64,000 bases of DNA from Kluyveromyces lactis (lineage: Eukaryota; Ascomycota; Saccharomycetes; Saccharomycetales; Saccharomycetaceae), in assembly GCF_000002515.2 (NCBI RefSeq), contig NC_006038.1, positions 496,001 through 560,000 of the forward strand. The letters run 5' to 3'. The notes under the pieces are model-generated. The model had not been told where the DNA came from and made no database searches. It saw only the letters and a list, made by a program, of their open reading frames with translations. Shown piece by piece: positions 62,701 through 64,000 of the stretch. Every line of letters starts with the position of its first letter. Position 1 is the first letter of the stretch. The position numbers were made by a program, and so were the translations under genes.

Positions 62701-63391
62701 GGGAGTAGGAGGCACCTCTGTTAGCAAATGAAGGTCTAATGATAGCCATTGGATGGTTTCTACGTTGCACAATTAACATTCTGATCAATTTTTCGATACC
62801 ATTAACAATGAAGTAACCACCAAATTCATCAGATTCTTCCCTATGTTCGACTAATTCGTATGGAGACATCTTGTTCAAATGACATCTATTGGACTGAAGC
62901 ATGATTGGCAAACCACCACAGTCTCTTACTTCAGTAAAAGTTTCTTCACCATCATTGACCGACCATTTCAACTTCAGCAAAATTTTCCCTCTGTATGAAG
63001 TCAATCTCTGTCTGGATTCAGATGGGAAAACCTTGCGTTCTACTGCAGAAGAAACACCATCGTTAGAAGTTGGTTTAGAAATAGACACCTGTTCAATACT
63101 CAAAGATAATTTGTTACCCAAGTAGTTTGGGTTAGTGTCCGATCCCTTACCATCGAAAATAACTTTGGATCCAATATCTTTTGCCCCTAGGTTTAACAAA
63201 CCACCATCAGGTCCCTCAGTCAATGCATTGAAGGAGCCAATGTGTGGCTGTACAGCGTCCGCTAGGAATGGGTATGCAGATTTATCCTTTGGAGGATTAA
63301 TAAATCTTGATTCTCTTTCCAAAGTCCTGAAACTAGCAGTTCTGTTCAAACGCTCAACTGGAGCTTGTGGAGGAAGAATAACCGAAGACAT
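59780..63391 (-). CDS. RPA135: RPA135, second-largest subunit of RNA polymerase I
   Basis: Core catalytic subunit of RNA polymerase I, which makes the 35S pre-rRNA in the nucleolus. The 1,203 residues equal the S. cerevisiae length and align throughout. Landmarks are the N-terminal TASFRTLERESRFINPPKDK, the catalytic GYDMDDAMIINKS, GDKFSSRHGQKGVC, and the C-terminal zinc ribbon CRDC...CRRC (about 1,100-1,130), ending MGIRLRYNVEPK. The start ATG is at 63391-63389. Its Pol II counterpart RPB2 is 50 kb away on the same strand. Confidence 0.99.
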   Translation of the reverse strand: MSSVILPPQAPVERLNRTASFRTLERESRFINPPKDKSAYPFLADAVQPHIGSFNALTEGPDGGLLNLGAKDIGSKVIFDGKGSDTNPNYLGNKLSLSIEQVSISKPTSNDGVSSAVERKVFPSESRQRLTSYRGKILLKLKWSVNDGEETFTEVRDCGGLPIMLQSNRCHLNKMSPYELVEHREESDEFGGYFIVNGIEKLIRMLIVQRRNHPMAIIRPSFANRGASYSQYGIQIRSVRPDQTSQTNVLHYLNDGQVTFRFSWRKNEYLIPVVMILRALCDTNDREIFDHVVGGDTSNSFLTDRLELLLRGFKKRYPTLQNRKQTLQYLGDKFRVVFQASPDMTDLQVGQELLNRIVLVHLGENNKDKFNMLLFMIRKLYSLVAGECSPDNPDAAQHQEILLGGFLYGMIVKEKIEEYLQNIRLQIQTDINRGLAINFKDQKYMNKVLMRVNENIGSKLQYFLSTGNLVSQSGLDLQQVSGYTVVAEKINFYRFISHFRMVHRGSFFAQLKTTTVRKLLPESWGFFCPVHTPDGSPCGLLNHLSHKCKISTEQSDVSKIPSILYSLGVTPAAHVIAAGPSMCCVQLDGKIIGWCSHEQGKVVADTLRFWKVEGKTPGLPVDLEVGYVPPTTSGQYPGLFLFGGHSRMMRPVRYLPLDKEDIVGPFEQVYMNIAVTPEEIENNVHSHVEFSPTNILSILANLTPFSDFNQSPRNMYQCQMGKQTMGTPGVALCHRSDNKLYRLQTGQTPIVKANLYDDYGMDNFPNGTNAVVAVISYTGYDMDDAMIINKSADERGFGYGTMYKVEKVNLSMNRSRGDPITQHFGFGTDEWPKEWLEKLDDDGLPLIGTYVEEGDPICAYFDDTLNKTKIKTYHSSEPAYIEEVKLIGDESSKFQELQAITIKYRIRRTPQIGDKFSSRHGQKGVCSRKWPTIDMPFSETGIQPDVIINPHAFPSRMTIGMFVESLAGKAGALHGIAQDSTPWTFNESDTPADYFGDQLAKAGYNYHGNEPMYSGATGEELRADIYIGVVYYQRLRHMVNDKFQVRSTGPVNSLTMQPVKGRKRHGGIRVGEMERDALIGHGTSFLLQDRLLNCSDYTQTAVCRDCGAILTTQSSVPKIGSISTVRCRRCALKFDEAKRLITKYESGSEPVHIADSEIWEDGQGNKFVGGGNTTTVAIPFVLKYLDSELAAMGIRLRYNVEPK

Positions 63392-63890
63392 GGTAACAGC
63401 TGATATATCTTAATGGTATTATTATTAGCACTGTCCCGCTTCCTATGAATCCTGCGAATATTAGCCACCGGTTTTATGATAGAGCAGATAACGTATATTA
63501 GGTCAGAACAGTGAAAAAAGGCACAATGGTTTTCGGTTTGAAGTAATCGAAAATGCTGTTTGAAGATAAAATCAAGCTATCCTCGAAACAATGGAATTCA
63601 AGCTTAGAAGAGAGAGTATTTTAGTTAATTGAATGTTGTTGCTTGTCAATTAGACTGTAGTGAATAAAGAATCTAGATATAGATGAGATGAGATGAGCTG
63701 AAAATTTTCAAAAGCTGATATTTCAATTTTTGCAAAAGTTCTTTCTTTTCTTTTTCACCACGTCCGTTTGATATTCCTCGCAAGTCACGTGAGAAAAAAG
63801 AGAAGAATGATGAATTATTATTATTATTATTATCACATGACGACCGTCTCTGATGTGAGTCAGCAAAGGACTCCACCAGACATCAATTCT
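63392..63890. promoter_or_regulatory. RPA135 promoter region
   Basis: 499 bases upstream of RPA135 up to tRNA-Lys. A Cbf1-type palindrome TCACGTGA (63785-63792) and an (ATT)6 repeat (63814-63831) are visible. A GATGA repeat lies near 63,680. Confidence 0.5.
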
Positions 63891-63963
63891 GCCTTGTTGG
63901 CGCAATCGGTAGCGCGTGTGACTCTTAATCACAAGGTTGGGGGTTCGAGCCCCCCACAGGGCT
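63891..63963 (+). tRNA. tRNA-Lys(CTT)
   Basis: 73-nt tRNA on the forward strand: acceptor GCCTTGT pairs with ACAGGGC, anticodon arm GTGAC-TCTTAAT-CACAA region with CTT, T-arm GGGGG-TTCGAGC-CCCCC. Nearly identical to S. cerevisiae tRNA-Lys(CTT). It is followed by T-runs (TTTCTTTT) as terminator. Confidence 0.97.
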
Positions 63964-64000
63964 TTCTTTTTACCCCCCTCATTTTTCCTTTTTTTCCATC

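Overview
The window reads as nuclear DNA of a budding yeast in Saccharomycetaceae that did not pass through the whole-genome duplication (WGD), most like Kluyveromyces. The evidence is compact genes, a few short introns with TACTAAC branch sites, moderate GC, and one copy each of genes that Saccharomyces cerevisiae keeps as WGD pairs (ORM, RPL26, RPS25, FKS1/GSC2). The species is inferred, not proven.

Layout. 1-10.9 kb holds SEN1 (cut by the left window edge), RPB2 and MRP20. From 11.6 to 57.6 kb runs one long block whose genes match, in order and orientation, an interleaving of S. cerevisiae YLR333-YLR350 and YGR024-YGR038: ORM, ACB1, KAP95, CAX4, a YLR345W-like PFK2/FBPase2 homologue, RPL26, tRNA-Arg(CCG), TIM21, GAS2, FKS1, IMO32, a gene at the SPO77 position, RPP0, POP6, a DUF3445 haem-type N-demethylase-like gene, tRNA-Asp, VRP1, ERV1, MSP1, SGD1, NUP2, tRNA-Glu(CTC), RPS25, a YGR026W-like membrane protein and THG1. 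After an unrecognised propeller-like gene and a second identical tRNA-Asp, the window ends with RPA135 (the second-largest Pol I subunit) and tRNA-Lys(CTT).

Functions. The genes are mostly housekeeping: transcription (SEN1, RPB2, RPA135), ribosome and tRNA/rRNA maturation (RPP0, RPL26, RPS25, MRP20, SGD1, POP6, THG1), nuclear transport (KAP95, NUP2), mitochondrial biogenesis (TIM21, ERV1, MSP1, IMO32), lipid and dolichol metabolism (ORM, ACB1, CAX4), cell wall (FKS1, GAS2) and actin (VRP1).

No LTR element, LINE, DNA transposon or CRISPR array was recognised. The least explained parts are a GC-rich, foldable island at about 21.68-21.99 kb upstream of RPL26, the DUF3445 gene at 39.75 kb, the apparent pseudoenzyme at 18.4 kb, a likely 5'UTR intron in RPS25, a rare 5' splice site in ERV1, an empty 1.4-kb convergent gap at 54.1-55.5 kb, and the orphan gene at 57.7 kb. 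Gene order in S. cerevisiae is quoted from general knowledge; no database search was run.
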